DNA of 64,000 nt, from NCBI RefSeq assembly GCF_027922005.1, contig NZ_BSEV01000003.1, positions 395,990 to 459,989 on the forward strand, in the 5' to 3' direction. Both the position numbers and the translations under genes were made by a program. Under the pieces are notes generated by a model. It was not told where the DNA came from. It was given only the letters and a program-made list of their open reading frames with translations, and searched no databases. The number at the start of each line of letters is the position of its first letter. Position 1 is the first letter of the stretch. This DNA comes from Streptosporangium carneum (GTDB lineage: Bacteria > Actinomycetota > Actinomycetes > Streptosporangiales > Streptosporangiaceae). Of this stretch, positions 24,411 through 34,002 are shown piece after piece.

Positions 24411-24430
24411 GACGCCGTGACCTCCCCGAC

Positions 24431-24450
24431 ACGGGTGAGATCTCACCCGT
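24431..24450. promoter_or_regulatory. Perfect 20-bp palindrome sharing the MarR half-site
   Basis: ACGGGTGAGATCTCACCCGT is fully self-complementary. Its core GTGAGAT is the half-site found in the MarR promoter at 25062-25075. It lies between the convergent nuoN and marR 3' ends. It could be a second repressor site or a loop-less hairpin. Confidence 0.5.
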
Positions 24451-24537
24451 TCCTCGGTGGTCGCGCGTCTCCGGGGGATTCGTCGTCCAGAGCACGGGCG
24501 CGGCGAGCGTGAGTCGGAGTCCTCGGTCAGTCCACGG

Positions 24538-25035
24538 TCAGTCCACGGTGTCGCCGAGAGACTCCAGGAGGCTCCTGAGCTCGTCGGCGAGAGCGTCGCG
24601 CCGGGCCGGCGTCAGCGCGGCGAGCAGCCGGTTCTCGGTGTCGACGTGGTCGGGAAGCGCCCGGTCGATGAGCGCGCGGCCCTCATCGGTGAGGGCGACG
24701 TGCACCACGCGGCCGTCCGTCTCGCTGGGGGTGCGCGTCACCAGGCCACGGGCCTGGAGGCGGTCCAGGCGCTGGGTGACGGCCCCCGAGGTGACCATCG
24801 AGGCGCGCATCAGCTCGGCGGGCGTCAGGGAGTGCCGGGGGCCGCTGCGGCGCAGGGTGGCCAGGACGTCGAACGACGCGGCGTCGAGGTCGTGCGCGCT
24901 GAACGTCTGACGCAGCTCCGCGCCGATCAGCCGCGAGAGCCTCGACAGGCGGCCGATCACCGCCATCGGCGAGACGTCCAGATCGGGGCGCTGCGCGGCC
25001 CACTGCTCCAGCACCCGGTCGACGTGATCTGCCAT
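24538..25035 (-). CDS. MarR-family regulator next to an EamA exporter
   Basis: 165 residues. Winged-helix core: DLDAASFDVLATLRRSG, SLTPAELMRASMVTSGAVTQ, LDRLQARGLVTRTPSETDGR, VHVALTDEGRAL. Divergent from the EamA transporter at 25112, with palindromic sites between them, so it probably represses both. Ligand unknown. Confidence 0.9.
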   Translation of the reverse strand: MADHVDRVLEQWAAQRPDLDVSPMAVIGRLSRLSRLIGAELRQTFSAHDLDAASFDVLATLRRSGPRHSLTPAELMRASMVTSGAVTQRLDRLQARGLVTRTPSETDGRVVHVALTDEGRALIDRALPDHVDTENRLLAALTPARRDALADELRSLLESLGDTVD

Positions 25036-25054
25036 CGCCCCAGCCTAGCCGATT

Positions 25055-25119
25055 CCTTAGTGGTGAGATATCTCACTCCAAAATCCCTTAGCGGTGAGAT
25101 ACATTGCCTTAGTGCTAAG
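25055..25119. promoter_or_regulatory. Divergent promoter with repeated MarR sites
   Basis: CCTTAGTGGTGAGATA (25055-25070) and CCTTAGCGGTGAGATA (25086-25101) are direct repeats 31 bases apart. The first is part of the perfect palindrome GTGAGATATCTCAC (25063-25076). A third partial copy, CCTTAGTGCTAAG (25107-25119), overlaps the GTG start of the transporter. A TACATT at 25099-25104 could be the -10 of a leaderless transcript. Confidence 0.6.
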
Positions 25120-26047
25120 TAAACGAAGCGGAATCCTCGCGGTGACCGCGCTGGCGCCCGCCGTATGGGGGACCACCTATCTCGTCACCACGGAACTGCT
25201 GCCCCCGGGCCGCACGCTCCTGGCCGCGACGGTGCGCGCCCTCCCGGCGGGCCTCCTGCTGCTCCTCCTCACCCGCCGCCTGCCGCACGGGGTGTGGTGG
25301 TGGCGCGCGCCGGTGCTCGGCGTCCTGAACATCGGGGCGTTCTTCGCGCTGCTGTTCGTCGCCGCCTACCGGCTGCCCGGCGGGGTGGCCGCGACCGCCG
25401 GGGCGATCCAGCCCCTCCTGGTCGCCGTCCTCGCGTCCGGTCTGCTCGGCGAGCGCCTGTCCCCGCGCGTCGCGATCGCCGCGGTCGCGGGTGTGGCGGG
25501 CGTCAGCCTGCTCGTCCTGCGAGCCGACGCGCGGCTGGACGCCCTCGGCGTCGCCGCCGCGGTGGGCGGCGCGGCCGTCATGGCCACCGGGGTCGTCCTC
25601 AGCAAACGGTGGCCCTCGCCCGCTCCCCTGCTCGCGACCACCGGCTGGCAGCTCGTCGCGGGCGGCCTGCTGCTGCTGCCGGTCGCGCTCGTCGTCGAGG
25701 GGCCGCCGCCCGCGACGCTGAGCCTCGCGAACGTGGCCGGTTACGGCTATCTCACGATCATCGGATCCGCCCTCGCCTACACCCTCTGGTTCCGGGGCAT
25801 CCGAGAGCTCTCCCCCACCGGCGTCGCCTTCCTCGGCCTGCTCAGCCCGCTGGTCGCCACCGCACTGGGCTGGCTCCTCCTCGGCCAGGAGCTCACCGCG
25901 GCGCAGATCCTGGGCGCGCTCGTCGTCCTCACCTCCCTCGTGGTGGCGCAGACCCGGGGCGCGCGCGGACGTAGCGCGCACGCCACTGCGGCAGGCAGTC
26001 GCGAAGATAGAGCGCGAAGGGAATCCACCAGATCAGGTCGTTGGTGA
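25112..26047 (+). CDS. EamA-family (DMT superfamily) transporter
   Basis: 311 residues from GTG 25112; a GTG at 25094 lies inside the repeat sites and would add six residues. Ten helices in two EamA halves: ALAPAVWGTTYLVTTELLPP, TAGAIQPLLVAVLASGLLGE, and YLTIIGSALAYTLWFRGIRE, LGLLSPLVATALGWLLLGQE. Inner-membrane exporter of metabolites or drugs; substrate unknown. Its hydrophilic C-terminal tail overlaps the convergent gene by 119 bases, and may be an extension past the usual end of the family. Confidence 0.88.
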   Translation: MLSKRSGILAVTALAPAVWGTTYLVTTELLPPGRTLLAATVRALPAGLLLLLLTRRLPHGVWWWRAPVLGVLNIGAFFALLFVAAYRLPGGVAATAGAIQPLLVAVLASGLLGERLSPRVAIAAVAGVAGVSLLVLRADARLDALGVAAAVGGAAVMATGVVLSKRWPSPAPLLATTGWQLVAGGLLLLPVALVVEGPPPATLSLANVAGYGYLTIIGSALAYTLWFRGIRELSPTGVAFLGLLSPLVATALGWLLLGQELTAAQILGALVVLTSLVVAQTRGARGRSAHATAAGSREDRARRESTRSGRW

Positions 26048-26372
26048 CGAGGATGACCCCCGAGGCGAGGGGCCACTGCCCGGTGAGGACGAGCCACAGC
26101 CATCCCAGCGGTCCGAGGAGCTTTCCCGCCAGCCCGACCGCCGCGACGACGAAGCCCTCCGCGGGACGCAGGGCGACGTCCAGGTAGAGCACGCCGTACA
26201 GGCCGAGCACCATGCCGAGGGTCATGAAGATCTGCGGGTGGTTCTGCGGCGTCATGCCGGCGCTCCGGAACAGCCACTGCGGGTCGACGGCCGCGTAACA
26301 GCCCCAGGCGACGTTGTAGAGGGCGGCTGCCATGAAGACGCGGCGGTGCAGCCGCTGACGAGGTATCGGCAC
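25929..26372 (-). CDS. Small membrane protein of unknown function
   Basis: 147 residues from GTG 26372; the frame is open to 26417 but without a ribosome site. Four helices: VFMAAALYNVAWGCYAAV, IFMTLGMVLGLYGVLYLDVA, GFVVAAVGLAGKLLGPLGWL, VILVTNDLIWWIPFALYL. Similar small proteins occur widely but I know no function. Convergent with, and overlapping, the EamA gene. Confidence 0.7.
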   Translation of the reverse strand: MPIPRQRLHRRVFMAAALYNVAWGCYAAVDPQWLFRSAGMTPQNHPQIFMTLGMVLGLYGVLYLDVALRPAEGFVVAAVGLAGKLLGPLGWLWLVLTGQWPLASGVILVTNDLIWWIPFALYLRDCLPQWRARYVRARPGSAPPRGR

Positions 26373-26542
26373 GCCCGCATTATGCTCCCGACGGCCTTCG
26401 GCGGCATTCGGCGGCATTCGAGCTGAACGGAACTCCCAATGGAGCCGTCGTGAGACCCGGTTTTCCGTATTCCCGGCCCGGGACGACGAAGCGGAATTCC
26501 CGGAACCGGTTGCCGATCCCTACGCTAAGCTCGCCGTACAGG

Positions 26543-26755
26543 CGATGATCCGGCCATCATCGGGGAGCCTCCGGAAGAAATGGGCGCCTTCTACGGCATC
26601 CGGAGTAGAACCGGACGGGATCGGCCCGTCACAGCCGACCAACGAGAGGTCGTCCGCCTGCGGACGGCAAGCGGGGTGGTACCGCGGCGCTCGCTCCGAT
26701 GGGCTGTCGTCCCCGTGCAGGCAGAGCTCGATTCCGCAGCACGAGGAGTACCCCG
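26543..26755 (+). promoter_or_regulatory. T-box riboswitch leader of ileS
   Basis: An ultrashort stem I, CGATGA/TCATCG (26543-26562), has an ATC isoleucine codon in its loop, followed by the GGGGAGCCTCCGGAAGAA segment typical of actinomycete ileS leaders. A GTCCG/CGGAC stem (26651-26664) precedes the T-box GGGGTGGTACCGCGG (26673-26687). The ribosome site GAGGAG and TACCCC just before the ATG can pair with the GGGGT of the T-box, as expected for translational control by uncharged tRNA-Ile. Confidence 0.85.
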
Positions 26756-29700
26756 ATGGCCGACCAGCCCGGCGCAGCCGCCTATCCTCCCGTCCCGGCC
26801 CAGCCGTCCTTCCCCGCGCTCGAGCACGAGGTGCTGGGTTTCTGGGAGGCCGACGGCACTTTCACCGCGTCGGTCGAGAACCGGCCGACGGGAGAGCGCG
26901 GGGACAACGAATACGTCTTCTATGACGGCCCGCCGTTCGCCAACGGGCTGCCCCACTACGGGCACCTGTTGACCGGATACGTCAAAGACGCCGTTCCGCG
27001 TTATCAGACGATGCGCGGCAAGCGTGTCGAGCGTCGATTCGGATGGGACACGCACGGACTGCCCGCCGAGGTCGAGGCCGAACGGCAGCTCGGAATCAAG
27101 CACAAGTCCGAGATCGAGAAGATGGGCATCGGGGAGTTCAACGAGGCCTGCCGTTCCTCGGTGCTCCGCTATACGTCGGAATGGCGTGACTATGTCACCC
27201 GGCAGGCACGCTGGGTGGACTTCGACAACAGCTACATGACCCTGGATCTCTCCTTCATGGAGTCCGTGATCTGGGCGTTCAAGCAGCTCTGGGAGAAAGG
27301 GCTGGTTTACTCCGGATTCCGAGTCCTCTGGTATTGCTGGCGCTGCGAGACCCCGCTGTCGAGCACCGAGACCAAGATGGACGACGTCTACCTCAACCGG
27401 CAGGATCCCGCGGTCACGGTCGGAGTGCGGCTGTCCGCCGCGAACACCGGAGAGAATCCGGAGAACGCCGCGGCCGAACCACGAGACGATCTCCACGGAG
27501 CCCTGGCGCTGGTCTGGACGACCACTCCGTGGACGCTCCCGTCGAACCTCGCGGTGGCGGTGCACCCGGACCTGGACTACGTCCTTCTGGAGACCGACGC
27601 CGACCACGGCGGCGAGCGGTACGTCATCGCCGAGGCTCGGATGCCGCACTACGCCCGCGAGCTGGGCGAAACCCCGACGATACTGCGGCGGCTCAAAGGG
27701 ACCGACCTGCTGGGGCTGACCTACACCCCTCCCTTCGACTTCTTCGCCGGTCACGAGAACGCGCACCGCGTGCTGGCCGCCGACTACGTGACCGTCGACG
27801 ACGGCACCGGGCTGGTTCATCTGGCGCCGGCGTTCGGCGAAGAGGACAAGGCCGCCACCGACGCCGCCGGGATCGAGGTTGTGATTCCGGTCGACGCGCG
27901 TGGCCGGTTCACCGCCGAGGTGCCGCCGTATGCCGGAACGCAGGTGTTCGAGGCCAACCGGGTCATCATCAGGGACCTGCGCCACGGCGCCCCGCACACG
28001 GCCGGCGTCCTTCTCCGGAACGAGAGCCACGATCATCCCTATCCGCACTGCTGGCGCTGCGGAAGCCCGCTCATGCAGCGCGCCGTCGACTCCTGGTTCG
28101 TGCGGGTCACCGCGTTCCGGGACCGGATGGTCGAGCTGAACCAGGGCATCGCCTGGGTTCCGGGCAACATCCGGGACGGTCAGTTCGGCAAGTGGCTGGA
28201 GGGCGCGCGAGACTGGAACATCTCACGCAACCGCTACTGGGGCTCGCCGATCCCCGTCTGGGTCTCCGACGATCCGCGTTACCCCCGTACCGACGTCTAC
28301 GGCTCGCTCGACGAGCTGGAGCGCGACTTCGGCGTGCGCCCCACCAACCTGCACCGCCCGTACATCGACGAACTCACCCGGCCGAATCCGGACGACCCCA
28401 CCGGTCAGTCGACGATGCGCCGAGTGCCGGAAGTGCTGGACTGCTGGTTCGAGTCCGGTTCGATGCCTTTCGCGCAGGTGCACTATCCGTTCGAGAACAC
28501 CGAATGGTTCGACCATCACCACCCGGGTGACTTCATCGTCGAGTACAACGGGCAGACCCGCGGCTGGTTCTACACGCTGCACGTGCTCGCCACGGCGTTG
28601 TTCGACCGCCCGGCGTTCTCCTCGGCCCTTGTCCACGGCATCGTCCTGGGGGACGACGGACAGAAGATGTCGAAGTCGCTGCGTAACTATCCCGACGTCA
28701 ACGAGGTGTTCGAACGCGACGGCTCCGACGCCATGCGCTGGTTCCTCTTCGTGTCCTCGGTTCTGCGCGGCGGAAACCTGGTCGTCACCGAACAGGGCAT
28801 CAAGGAGGGGGTGCGGCAGGCGATCCTGCCGCTGTGGAACACCTGGTACTTCCTGTCGCTCTACGCGGAAGGGGCCGGGCGGCGCGGAGTGCGGCGGACC
28901 GACAGCCAACACGTCCTGGACCGCTACATGCTGGCCCGGACGGCTTCGCTCGTCGACGAGGTCACGGCGGCGATGGACGCCCTCGACCTCGCGGGCGCGT
29001 GCGAGCGGATCCGAGACCACGCCGAGGTCCTCACCAACTGGTATGTCCGGCGTTCCCGGAGGCGGTTCTGGGAGGGCGACGTCGACGCCGTCGACACCCT
29101 CCACACCGTGCTGGAGGTCACCACTCGGGTCGCGGCACCGCTGCTGCCCCTCACGATGGAGCACATCTGGCAGGGGCTCACCGGCGGGCGTTCGGTGCAC
29201 CTGACGAACTGGCCCTCCTCCGACGGACTGCCCGACGATCCCGATCTGGTGGCCACGATGGACCGGATCCGCCAGGTGGCGTCGGCGGCGCTTTCCCTGC
29301 GAAAGGCACGTGGCCTCCGAGTCCGGCTGCCGCTTGCCAGGCTCACCGTGGCGGCGCCGGACGCCGCCTCCCTGGAGCCGTTCTCCGACATCCTGCGTGA
29401 CGAGGTGAACGTCAAGAAGATCGAGCTGACCACCGACGTGACCGCCCACGGCCGCTTCGACCTCGTGGTCAACCCGGCGGCCTGCGGCCCCCGTCTGGGC
29501 CCCGACACCCAGAAGGCGATCCGCGCGGTCAAGGCGGGAGAGTACAGCCGCGGCGCCGACGGCGGGGTGACGGCGGCGGGGATCGAGTTGCTGCCCGGCG
29601 AGTTCACCGAGCGGCTGGTCGCCACCGATCCGGACGAGACCATCGCGTTGCCGGGGAACACCGGACTGGTGGTGCTGGACACGGCGGCGACGCCCGAGCT

Positions 29701-29959
29701 CATGGCCGAGGGGCTCGCGAAGGACGTCGTCCGGCTCGTGCAGCAGGCGCGCCGTGACGCGGGCTTCGAGCTGTCGGAGCGGATCGAGCTGACCCTGGAC
29801 GCTCCGGACGCGGTGCTCGACGCGGTGCGCGCGCACGAGAGGCTCGTCGCCGGTGAGGTGCTGGCGACATCGGTGATCTACGCCGAGGTCGCCGCCCCCA
29901 CCCTGGTCGGCGCCGTGGCCGACGGCGCCCGGGTGGGTGTGCGGGTCCACCGCGTCTGA
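26756..29959 (+). CDS. ileS: Isoleucyl-tRNA synthetase
   Basis: 1067 residues from ATG 26756, which follows GAGGAG within the T-box leader. Class I signature HYGH (residues 67-70, in [14 protein letters not shown]) and KMSKS (from Lys637, [19 protein letters not shown]). The editing CP1 domain lies between ([32 protein letters not shown]). An anticodon-binding domain follows (about 700-860). It charges tRNA-Ile in the cytosol. Regulated by the T-box at 26543-26755. Confidence 0.96.
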   Translation: MADQPGAAAYPPVPAQPSFPALEHEVLGFWEADGTFTASVENRPTGERGDNEYVFYDGPPFANGLPHYGHLLTGYVKDAVPRYQTMRGKRVERRFGWDTHGLPAEVEAERQLGIKHKSEIEKMGIGEFNEACRSSVLRYTSEWRDYVTRQARWVDFDNSYMTLDLSFMESVIWAFKQLWEKGLVYSGFRVLWYCWRCETPLSSTETKMDDVYLNRQDPAVTVGVRLSAANTGENPENAAAEPRDDLHGALALVWTTTPWTLPSNLAVAVHPDLDYVLLETDADHGGERYVIAEARMPHYARELGETPTILRRLKGTDLLGLTYTPPFDFFAGHENAHRVLAADYVTVDDGTGLVHLAPAFGEEDKAATDAAGIEVVIPVDARGRFTAEVPPYAGTQVFEANRVIIRDLRHGAPHTAGVLLRNESHDHPYPHCWRCGSPLMQRAVDSWFVRVTAFRDRMVELNQGIAWVPGNIRDGQFGKWLEGARDWNISRNRYWGSPIPVWVSDDPRYPRTDVYGSLDELERDFGVRPTNLHRPYIDELTRPNPDDPTGQSTMRRVPEVLDCWFESGSMPFAQVHYPFENTEWFDHHHPGDFIVEYNGQTRGWFYTLHVLATALFDRPAFSSALVHGIVLGDDGQKMSKSLRNYPDVNEVFERDGSDAMRWFLFVSSVLRGGNLVVTEQGIKEGVRQAILPLWNTWYFLSLYAEGAGRRGVRRTDSQHVLDRYMLARTASLVDEVTAAMDALDLAGACERIRDHAEVLTNWYVRRSRRRFWEGDVDAVDTLHTVLEVTTRVAAPLLPLTMEHIWQGLTGGRSVHLTNWPSSDGLPDDPDLVATMDRIRQVASAALSLRKARGLRVRLPLARLTVAAPDAASLEPFSDILRDEVNVKKIELTTDVTAHGRFDLVVNPAACGPRLGPDTQKAIRAVKAGEYSRGADGGVTAAGIELLPGEFTERLVATDPDETIALPGNTGLVVLDTAATPELMAEGLAKDVVRLVQQARRDAGFELSERIELTLDAPDAVLDAVRAHERLVAGEVLATSVIYAEVAAPTLVGAVADGARVGVRVHRV

Positions 29960-29969
29960 TCACGCGGAC

Positions 29970-30009
29970 GGGTCGCGCCGCCGGTTCCCTCGGCGCCGCG
30001 GCGCGACCC
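29970..30009. terminator. Hairpin terminator between convergent genes
   Basis: A 12-bp perfect stem (GGGTCGCGCCGC / GCGGCGCGACCC) with a 16-base loop, 10 bases after the ileS stop. Confidence 0.7.
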
Positions 30010-30065
30010 GGGACATGGCGCTCACCCGTCCCCGTCGGTGACGGTCCTCAGAGCTCCTCTTCCGT

Positions 30066-30097
30066 TTCCGGAGAGATCCGATTCCGGAGAGATCCGA
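30066..30097 (+). repeat. 16-bp tandem repeat
   Basis: TTCCGGAGAGATCCGA occurs twice head to tail between ileS and the convergent peptidase gene. Confidence 0.7.
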
Positions 30098-30163
30098 CCG
30101 TCGCTCCCCCGGAGCCCGTCGCCGGACGACTCGCCGGGCTGATCTCCCCATGACCAGGCCCCG

Positions 30164-31174
30164 CTAGTACATCGAGATGTGGACGTGGTCGTAGTGGTTG
30201 GCGGTGACGCCGCCGCGGTTGGACATCATCCGCCACGAACCGCTGCGGACGTGCCAGATGCGCTGGCGGTAGATGATGTACATGATGCCGAGGCGCTGGG
30301 CGTTCTTGATCGCCCAGGCCGCGATCTCGTCTCCCCTGGCCGTCTCGGCCGCCGAGGGCATGCTCCCTCCCTGGCTGAGCATGAAGTCGCAGGCGCGGCC
30401 CAGCGGGTGCTCTCCGCCGCCCGCGATGCCCCCGTCGACACGGTAGCAACCGATGCCGAAGTGCGGGCCGAAGCGTTGCGCGATCAGCTGCCTGACCAGG
30501 CGCGTCCTGGGCGTGATGTTGTCGGGGCCGCCGGGCAGCTGGGGGACCCACGTCCCGTCCGCCCTCCTGAGCCCGGGAGTCGGGTAGATCCGGTCGATCC
30601 TGTCCTTGATCCTGGCGATCAGCGCCGTGGTCCGCTTCTTCTGGGCGTCCAGCTTCTCCAGCGACGCGCGGAGCTCGGCGGCGCGTTCCTGCGCCGCGCT
30701 CCGCGCGTCGCGGAAGGCGTCGCGGACCTCCGCGAACCCCTGGAGCCTGGCGTCCTGCTCGTTCACGATCTGCTCGGTGAGGGCCATGTGGTTCAGCATG
30801 GTCGCCGGGTCCGTGCCGCCCATCAGCGCGGGAAGCGTCCCGAGGCCGCCGCTTCGGTATCGCTGGGCCGCCAGCAGACGGATCTCCCGAGAGGCCTGCT
30901 CGAAGTCCTGCTGGGCCCGTCGCAGGTTGTCCCGGGAGACCTTCTCGACCTTCTCCGCCTTCTGCAGGGCGACCCGCCCCTTGTAGTACTCGGCGATCAT
31001 GGTCTCGGACTGCTTCTGGAGCTGCGCCAGCTCCTTGCGGAGCTGCTTGGCGGTCGGCTTCGGCGCGGTGTGGCCGGCGGACGCCACACCGACGCACATC
31101 ACCACGGCCGTGATCGACGCGGTCAGCATGCGGAGCACGCCCCGCCGACGGTCATCGCGGGACAGAGCCGCCAC
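30164..31174 (-). CDS. Secreted coiled-coil protein with M15-like (ARB_07466) C-terminal domain
   Basis: 336 residues from GTG 31174, which has AAGGAGAG five bases upstream; the frame is open to 31318 without a better start. Signal peptide ends near ASAGHTA. A long coiled coil (about residues 45-190) has heptads such as QLRKELAQLQKQSETMIAEY. The C-terminal domain (about 220-336) has HPLGRACDFML and ends NHYDHVHISMY, the zinc His/Asp pattern of the M15/D,D-peptidase fold. The layout resembles secreted NlpC/P60-type hydrolases, where the coil restrains the peptidase. Probably acts on peptidoglycan outside the membrane. Confidence 0.85.
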   Translation of the reverse strand: MAALSRDDRRRGVLRMLTASITAVVMCVGVASAGHTAPKPTAKQLRKELAQLQKQSETMIAEYYKGRVALQKAEKVEKVSRDNLRRAQQDFEQASREIRLLAAQRYRSGGLGTLPALMGGTDPATMLNHMALTEQIVNEQDARLQGFAEVRDAFRDARSAAQERAAELRASLEKLDAQKKRTTALIARIKDRIDRIYPTPGLRRADGTWVPQLPGGPDNITPRTRLVRQLIAQRFGPHFGIGCYRVDGGIAGGGEHPLGRACDFMLSQGGSMPSAAETARGDEIAAWAIKNAQRLGIMYIIYRQRIWHVRSGSWRMMSNRGGVTANHYDHVHISMY

Positions 31175-31555
31175 GTCTCTCCTTCTCGCCGACCTTTCGC
31201 CGAGGGGAGAGGCTCTTGCGATCTCTCCCGAGGGCATGGGACGCCGACCGACCGGGACGGTTACGCCTCCCGTCCGATGGACGATAGTAGGAGATGGTGC
31301 ACTGAACACGGGGACCATGCCAAATCGGGCAATACCCGCTTAAGTAAACGACTTTCCCGGCAGATCGTCGCCCCCAGGTCGGCTCGCTCTCCTAAAAAGG
31401 ATCGTTGCCTGCCCAAGTGGAGTTATCCTCGCCGTCCGTGGAGGAAGGGGAGACACCCTGCCCTGCCGGGCAGAGTGCACCAATCACCGCAGATCAGCAT
31501 CTGACGGTCGGCCACATCTGAACGTCCGCCCTCGACACACCCCACTCGCCTCTTT
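31175..31555. other. Intergenic region, divergent promoters, no gene supported
   Basis: Between the peptidase and the DUF6153 gene. It contains a small hairpin in the leader of the peptidase (GGGAGAG / CTCTCCC, 31204-31228) and otherwise nothing recognisable. Confidence 0.45.
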
Positions 31556-31567
31556 CTACTACTGTAG
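31556..31567. promoter_or_regulatory. BlaI/MecI-like half-palindrome upstream of the DUF6153 gene
   Basis: CTACTACTGTAG (CTAC-N4-GTAG), followed by another GTAG, 50 bases before the start at 31618. BlaI-type repressors bind TACTACA-like palindromes, and a BlaI gene lies at 33999-34367. The match is partial. Confidence 0.35.
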
Positions 31568-31617
31568 GTCGTAGGGTGTTCGCATCCGGGAACCCGGAGC
31601 GCAGAGGACGGGAGACG

Positions 31618-32121
31618 ATGGACGGCTGGATGCGCAGACGCCTCCCCCGGGCGTCCCACTGCCTCCTGCTCGTCGTGCTCGCCCTGGGAATCGCCGGAAT
31701 GCACACCCTGGGGCACGCCCGCCACGGGTCGGCGCACAAGGGTGCCCCCGCGGCCTCGACGGGCGCGGATCCGGTCTCCGCCGGCCCGGCCGCCACGGGC
31801 GCGAGCCCCACGGGCGCGGATCCGGTCTCCACCCGGGCCCCGGGCACGGGAGGCGGGCGGCCGGAGGACCGGGACACGACCGTCGCGACCGCCCGGGTCC
31901 CGGGCGTGGGAGGCGGGCTTCCCGATCTCGATCCGGCATCGGTCTGCCTGGCCGTGCTGACCGGGTTCCTCATTCCGCTGACGGCCGTCGCGTCGGCCCT
32001 CGTACGGCGGCGCCCACCGCACGCCTCGGCGACGATCGCCGCCCCGGCGTCGCGCGTCACCCGCCCCCCTCCCAGGAGGACGGCTTCACGCCTGGCCTGC
32101 CTCTCGGTTCTGCGCATATAG
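31618..32121 (+). CDS. DUF6153-like small membrane protein
   Basis: 167 residues from ATG 31618 (GGGAG upstream). Two helices: HCLLLVVLALGIAGMHTLGH and SVCLAVLTGFLIPLTAVASA, separated by a low-complexity Ala/Gly/Pro/Thr linker with imperfect repeats. The MHTLGH and DPASVCLAVL motifs are those of DUF6153 proteins, which usually precede a DUF305 gene as here. A metal-related role is inferred from context only. Confidence 0.78.
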   Translation: MDGWMRRRLPRASHCLLLVVLALGIAGMHTLGHARHGSAHKGAPAASTGADPVSAGPAATGASPTGADPVSTRAPGTGGGRPEDRDTTVATARVPGVGGGLPDLDPASVCLAVLTGFLIPLTAVASALVRRRPPHASATIAAPASRVTRPPPRRTASRLACLSVLRI

Positions 32122-32144
32122 ACCGTCCGATTCGGCGGACGGTC
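32121..32144 (+). terminator. Hairpin between the DUF6153 and DUF305 genes
   Basis: A 9-bp perfect stem (GACCGTCCG / CGGACGGTC) with a 6-base loop starts at the last base of the DUF6153 stop codon. It may be an attenuator rather than a full terminator because the next gene follows in the same direction. Confidence 0.55.
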
Positions 32145-32209
32145 TCCGAGACCCGCCCGCGAACGGCCGGCAAGCAGACACCACGAACCGAAGAAGAGAT
32201 CGAACAGCC

Positions 32210-32839
32210 ATGTTCAGCAACGAATCCACCACCCGCGGGCTCGCTCTGGCGGTCACCGCCGCGGCGGGCGCGCTCGCGCTGCTCACCGGGTGCGCGGGGA
32301 CCGAGGGCTCGACGTCCGCGCTCACCGGCGCGACCGGGGCGCCCAGCGAGCCTCCCGCCGCGAGCGAGCGCCCCTCCGCGCCCTTCAACGGCGCGGACGT
32401 CGAGTTCGCGCAGATGATGATCCCGCACCACCGGCAGGCCGTGGAGATGGCCGAGCTCGCCGAGAGCCGGGCCTCGGATCCACGGGTGAGGAAGCTCGCC
32501 GCGCGGATCAAGGCCGCCCAGGATCCGGAGATCGCCACCATGACCGGCTGGCTGACGGCGTGGGGCAGACCCGCCACGCCCGAGGGAGGCCACGGCGGGC
32601 ATGACATGTCCGGGATGATGAGCGAGGAGGAGATGGCCAAGCTCGAGAAGGCGAAGGGCGCGGCGTTCGACCGGATGTTCCTGGAGCTGATGATCGCCCA
32701 TCACCGGGGGGCCGTCGAGATGGCCGAGACGGAGCTCGCGAAGGGCGCAGACCCCCAGGCCAAGCAGCTGGCCAGGGCCATCGAGAGCGCGCAGCGAGCC
32801 GAGATCGAGCAGATGCGGCAGATGCTCGGCCAGTCCTGA
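32210..32839 (+). CDS. DUF305 lipoprotein
   Basis: 209 residues. The signal sequence ends in a lipobox (LALLTGC), so it is probably anchored outside the membrane. Two DUF305 repeats: FAQMMIPHHRQAVEMAELAE near residue 65 and FLELMIAHHRGAVEMAETEL near 160, each with a metal-liganding HH pair. A His/Met stretch (GGHGGHDMSGMMSEEEM) lies between. The family is linked to copper and other metal handling. ATG 32210 follows AAGAAGAGATCG. Confidence 0.9.
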   Translation: MFSNESTTRGLALAVTAAAGALALLTGCAGTEGSTSALTGATGAPSEPPAASERPSAPFNGADVEFAQMMIPHHRQAVEMAELAESRASDPRVRKLAARIKAAQDPEIATMTGWLTAWGRPATPEGGHGGHDMSGMMSEEEMAKLEKAKGAAFDRMFLELMIAHHRGAVEMAETELAKGADPQAKQLARAIESAQRAEIEQMRQMLGQS

Positions 32840-33042
32840 GGCGCCCGCCCGAGGCGCCCCTCGCCCTACCCGCGCGACAGACCGCCGGCCGCCCTCCACC
32901 GGTGCGGCAGACGACCGGCCGCTCCCCGTCGGTGCGAGGGGCGGCCGGCCGCGCCGCGGAAGGCGCGTGGCCGTCGCCCGCCGTACCCGCGCGACGGCCG
33001 CCCGCGGCCCGGCGAGGGCGGGGCGAGGACGCCGACGGCCCG

Positions 33043-34002
33043 TCAGAAGATCGAGATCGTGTGGCAGTGGTGGGCGAGGAACGAGCTCACGCCCGGAACC
33101 GCGACCACGGCCGCGGGGCCCGCCAGGAGGGCTCCCAGGGCGGCCAGACCGGCGAGGCGTTCCCCGCGCCCGAGCGGGTGGGCCGGGCCGAGCATGCGCC
33201 TGACCCGGATGAGCGCCGTCTCACCGCCCGCGCCCAGCGCCGAGGCGGGCGCGGGCCCGGTGGCGAGCCGCACGAGGGCGGCGGCGATGTGGGCGCGCGA
33301 GTGCCCGCGGGCGGCGACGTCGTCGGCGAGGAGCTCGACCAGGCGCGCGATCTCGCTCCTCGCCCTGGCGAAGAGCGGCAGGCGGAAGAACGCCCTGGAG
33401 AGGGCCTCCGCGGCGGCCAGCGCGAGATGGTGGCGGCCCCGCAGGTGGGCGCGCTCGTGGGCGAGCACCGCGGCCACCTGCTCCGGGGCCAGCGAGCGGA
33501 GCGCGCCGGTGGTGATGACCGCCCTGCCGCGCCGCCCCGGCACGCAGTAGGCGACCGCCTCCCCGTGGTCGAGCACGACGGCGCCCAGCTCGCCGTCGTG
33601 ACGGCCCAGGATGTCGAGCATCTCCTTGTGACGCCGTCGCTCCCTGCCCGCCTCGACCAGCACGGCCGCCCCGCACCAGACGACCCTGGCCACGACCAGC
33701 CCGGCGAACGACAGGGCCGCCCACGCGCCCGGCGACGAGGGAGCCCGCCAGCCGGACAGCAGCATCGCGCACACCTCGAAGAACTCGGCCAGCCGGTGTC
33801 CGACCACGGGGGCGGGGACCGCGACGGCGAACGCGGCGAGAAGGGTGGAGGCGACGACGGAGGCGCATGCGGCCAGCCACACGGCGATCGCCAGGCGGGG
33901 GGCGCGCTCGGCCCATCGGGACCGGCCCGCGCCCCCGCCCGGCCCGCGCGGCGCCGTCGTCGCGACGGCGGCGTACAGGACCAGGACGGCGGCGGCCGTC
34001 AC
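33043..34002 (-). CDS. M56-family (BlaR1-like) membrane metallopeptidase
   Basis: 319 residues. N-terminal helices, then the zinc motif HERAH in VAAVLAHERAHLRGRHHL (about residue 205), with a downstream Glu in LVELLADDVAARGHSR. There is no penicillin-binding sensor domain, so this is the short M56 type common in actinomycetes. It overlaps the BlaI gene by 4 bases; together they form a protease/repressor pair in which the protease is expected to cleave or inactivate the repressor in response to a signal. Confidence 0.88.
   Translation of the reverse strand: MTAAAVLVLYAAVATTAPRGPGGGAGRSRWAERAPRLAIAVWLAACASVVASTLLAAFAVAVPAPVVGHRLAEFFEVCAMLLSGWRAPSSPGAWAALSFAGLVVARVVWCGAAVLVEAGRERRRHKEMLDILGRHDGELGAVVLDHGEAVAYCVPGRRGRAVITTGALRSLAPEQVAAVLAHERAHLRGRHHLALAAAEALSRAFFRLPLFARARSEIARLVELLADDVAARGHSRAHIAAALVRLATGPAPASALGAGGETALIRVRRMLGPAHPLGRGERLAGLAALGALLAGPAAVVAVPGVSSFLAHHCHTISIF

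Noticed and set aside
26699..26755. Upstream extension of the IleRS frame to 26699
   Set aside because: It lies within the T-box leader. ATG 26756 with the GAGGAG site is the regulated start.
31175..31320. Possible c-di-AMP (ydaO-type) riboswitch before the secreted peptidase gene
   Set aside because: The family suggests it, but the conserved core stretches of that riboswitch could not be found. Only a small hairpin is seen.
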